From the NCBI GenBank assembly GCA_034509735.1, contig JACGWO010000002.1, forward strand, positions 41,843,855 through 41,907,854: 64,000 nt of DNA, in the 5' to 3' direction. Every line of letters begins with the position of its first letter. The first letter of the stretch is position 1. This DNA comes from Sesamum alatum (lineage: Eukaryota; Streptophyta; Magnoliopsida; Lamiales; Pedaliaceae). Both the position numbers and the translations under genes were made by a program. The notes below the pieces were generated by a model, which worked only from the letters and a program-made list of their open reading frames with translations, had not been told where the DNA came from and searched no databases. Below are positions 61,562 through 64,000 of this stretch, piece by piece.

Positions 61562-64000
61562 ATTATATATATATTTTTTTTTCAATTTAATAATATTTTT
61601 ATAATATATTATGCTATAAAGTTTTTTTACATAAAATTAAATTTTTATTTTTAATAGGTAAAATATAGTAGTTTTGAATTTTAATCTATTTTGATTATTA
61701 TTGACAAAGATATTTTCCTATATATACAATATATTTTTACTTACTAAGATTTGTATTATATGAGGATTACTTTCAAACAGTTATGACATTCTATTAAATA
61801 TATATATATATGCTTTTTACATATGTTCAATCCTATATAAAAATATAAAAAAAATAAAGAATTAGTTAGATATATTGTTTGTATTATATAGTCCATCTTC
61901 CATCAAAATCATATTAAAAAAATACATAAATCTAAAATGATCTTCCATATTAAAGAAATAAAATACAAAAAAGTTAAAAACTTACTTTTAATGAGTTATA
62001 AGAAAGATAAATAAAATGGTAAAAGAAAGAAGAAAAGATGGAAGATAAAAAGAAAAAATAATTTAAAATAATTTCAATATCCCAATATCATTTCATCATT
62101 TTGAACGAAAAAGATAAGGAGTAAATTAATTATCATGAATGACAAAATAAAATAAGAACAAATAAACATAAACGACTAAATTCAATTAAATAAGAAATAT
62201 AGTAACATTATCATCGACCCTGATAATAAAAACACTTTCATCGGCTCAAAGAAATCCTAAAAGATGAAAGATTAATCTTAAAACAAAAGAATGAGTTGAA
62301 CAAAAATAAATCAACAGTAAAAACAATAAATATGTATCATACATTTTTCTAGAAGCCTGAATACATTACTAAAAAAGGTTAGCAAGAGGGAAAAAAAAAA
62401 ACTATAATAACAAAAAACAAAACATGCCAAAATTTAAAATACAAAATATATTGAAATATATAAGTAGGCAATTATAACTACAAAGTTTTAACAAAAAAAA
62501 TAACAAATGAGCCGTGTTAATTAATATGCCATACTGCTATAGCCTTCGAGCAATTTGCAAACCATACTACTCCCGATTCAATTTTTTGAATTTTTGGAAG
62601 CAATATAACACTGTAAAGTATAAACGACGGAAGTATGTCTCATAGTGACTTTTGAAGGATAATATATGAAACTTTATCTCCATAAAAACTCAAGTAATTA
62701 ATTATTCTATCGTTCATGTTTTGAATGAAGTGAATTAAAAAGTTCAAGTATAATAACTTACTAATATGTAGATTTCTTTTTTTATTTTTATTTTAAGTGA
62801 ATCACAACATAAGATTTTCTCTCATTTATCAAAAGAGTAAGCTAAATTCAAGTTAGAAACTAAGGAATTACTACATTCCCCTTGCAATATTTTGTTATAC
62901 TTCCAAAACTTATTAAATTATTCTTAAATTCAGAAAGTTCATTCATCAAATTTTTATTTTCAACTATTAATTCTTGCCTTATTTTAGGACAATAAAAAAA
63001 TATTTATATTTTGTATTTATAAATTCTTTTATTTATTATTATTTAATTAAATAATAAGTTTTCTTTTCACCATATTTATATATATGTTGCGAAACTTTTA
63101 CAAAGTCAGTTTTGAGGTTTTCACTTATTCAATTATTTTGTTTCGTTCGTCAATTACAAAAGTAAAAAGTGTTTAAAATGATATAATTTATTTTTCAAAA
63201 TTCAAAGAGATAACTTTCTCCAAAAAAATTGCAAATCAGTTGATTTTGATGATTTCTCATTTATAAAATTAAAATATTAAAAAATGATACTTATTTGAAT
63301 ATTCTGAAATATACAAATAAATATATCAAAATTTTAATATATTAGTAGTGAGAATTTTAATTATTTAGTACATGAACTAAAAAGATTTAATATCCCCAGG
63401 TTCAAAAAGAAATTTTATAATAGTTTTATTACGAATAACTAAAAATAGTTAAACATTTAATATTAAAATTTTATTGAATTAACCTCTATATTTATTATTA
63501 ATTTAACACATCTCTATAAATTTTTTGATTAAATTAAAATATACAAAAGAAGAAAATAAAATCAAACAACCGTGTGGACCTTTTCTGAAAAGAGCTCGAA
63601 TTACACACACATGAAAATACATATATTTACATGAAAAATATAAAGATTTACAAACCATATGATCATAGATTTAGTAGAATCATATTTACATAGTTCAAGA
63701 AACTAATATGATAATTCTTTCCACCTTGTAAAACACCGTAATTAGTAAACAAAAAAATGAAATCTAAAAAAGAACAACAAAACTAAACTTTAAAATAAAA
63801 AAATAATGAATGATACTATAATATATGTAATGGTGTATAAAAATATACAAAAAGGTAAATTTTAAATAGAAATAAAACTAAATGTTAGATGAATTAAGTA
63901 GAATCATACCAAGCAATAAATATGTACCTATTAACTCTAAAGAAATATGTTCCTTCTTGTAAAAAAATGAAGTTTGCAAAATAACAATAAAATTAAACTG

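Larger units (their letters stand above)
54869..64000 (-). repeat. head-to-tail array of Helitron-like units, running off the window
   Basis: Three units start (reading rightward) at Helitron-type 3' ends at 54869, 57895 and 61536, about 3.0 and 3.6 kb apart. Inside each unit the same landmarks recur in order: a 'gagttataagaaaga' block about 390-470 bp in, a 'gagctcgaatt...acacacatgaaaatac' block, and 'cttgtaaaacatcat'. Each end is preceded on the left by the same phrase, 'caaactccgttttgctatat'. No RepHel or other protein is encoded. The units are AT-rich and diverged. The 5' tips could not be fixed. Confidence 0.6.

Overview
This is nuclear DNA of a flowering plant. It has GT-AG introns, a plastid-targeted NDH subunit gene, AT-rich intergenic DNA full of plant transposons, a plastid atpB/atpE fragment and one 500-N assembly gap. 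The protein sequences look eudicot and the overall style suggests an asterid (perhaps Lamiales), but that placement is only an impression.

Host genes, left to right: a five-exon UBR7-type UBR-box/PHD protein (3223-8251, +) with an 8-bp-TSD hAT element in intron 1; a small MGNC-type protein with a likely acylated N-terminus (14343-14654, +); two small related genes in tandem on the minus strand (18669-19031 and 20177-20572); a three-exon gene for a 79-residue protein (37497-40361, +) whose second intron holds a Tourist-like MITE, the gap and plastid DNA; ndhS (40903-41613, -); and a five-exon gene for a 1302-residue R/D/E/K-rich nuclear protein resembling At5g53440/HIZ2, the proposed plant ZC3H13 counterpart of the m6A writer (43713-50158, -). 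A collapsed tandem duplicate of that last gene lies at about 51985-52737.

The 21-32 kb block is a transposon nest and the most interesting part. A MULE-type element (21168-25549, 10-bp TSD) contains a second MULE (21435-25229). Next to it are a 1.1-kb non-autonomous MULE (25977-27121) and a 4.5-kb MULE with 175-bp terminal inverted repeats (27132-31642); these two share one target sequence, present three times. Both transposase-bearing MULEs have the same convergent two-gene plan: a mudrA-like transposase running inward from the right TIR, and a small GRF-zinc-finger/coiled-coil/C-terminal-membrane-segment protein running inward from the left TIR, in the place mudrB holds in maize MuDR. Their TIRs differ in sequence, yet each has a paired G-box palindrome 140-142 bp from the tip. 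Neither transposase is intact.

The rest is transposon-derived: many small MULE-like MITEs, several Helitron-type 3' ends nearly all pointing the same way, and from 54.9 kb to the right edge a head-to-tail array of about 3-3.6 kb Helitron-like units. I found no host gene in 31.7-37.4 kb or 52.8-64 kb.
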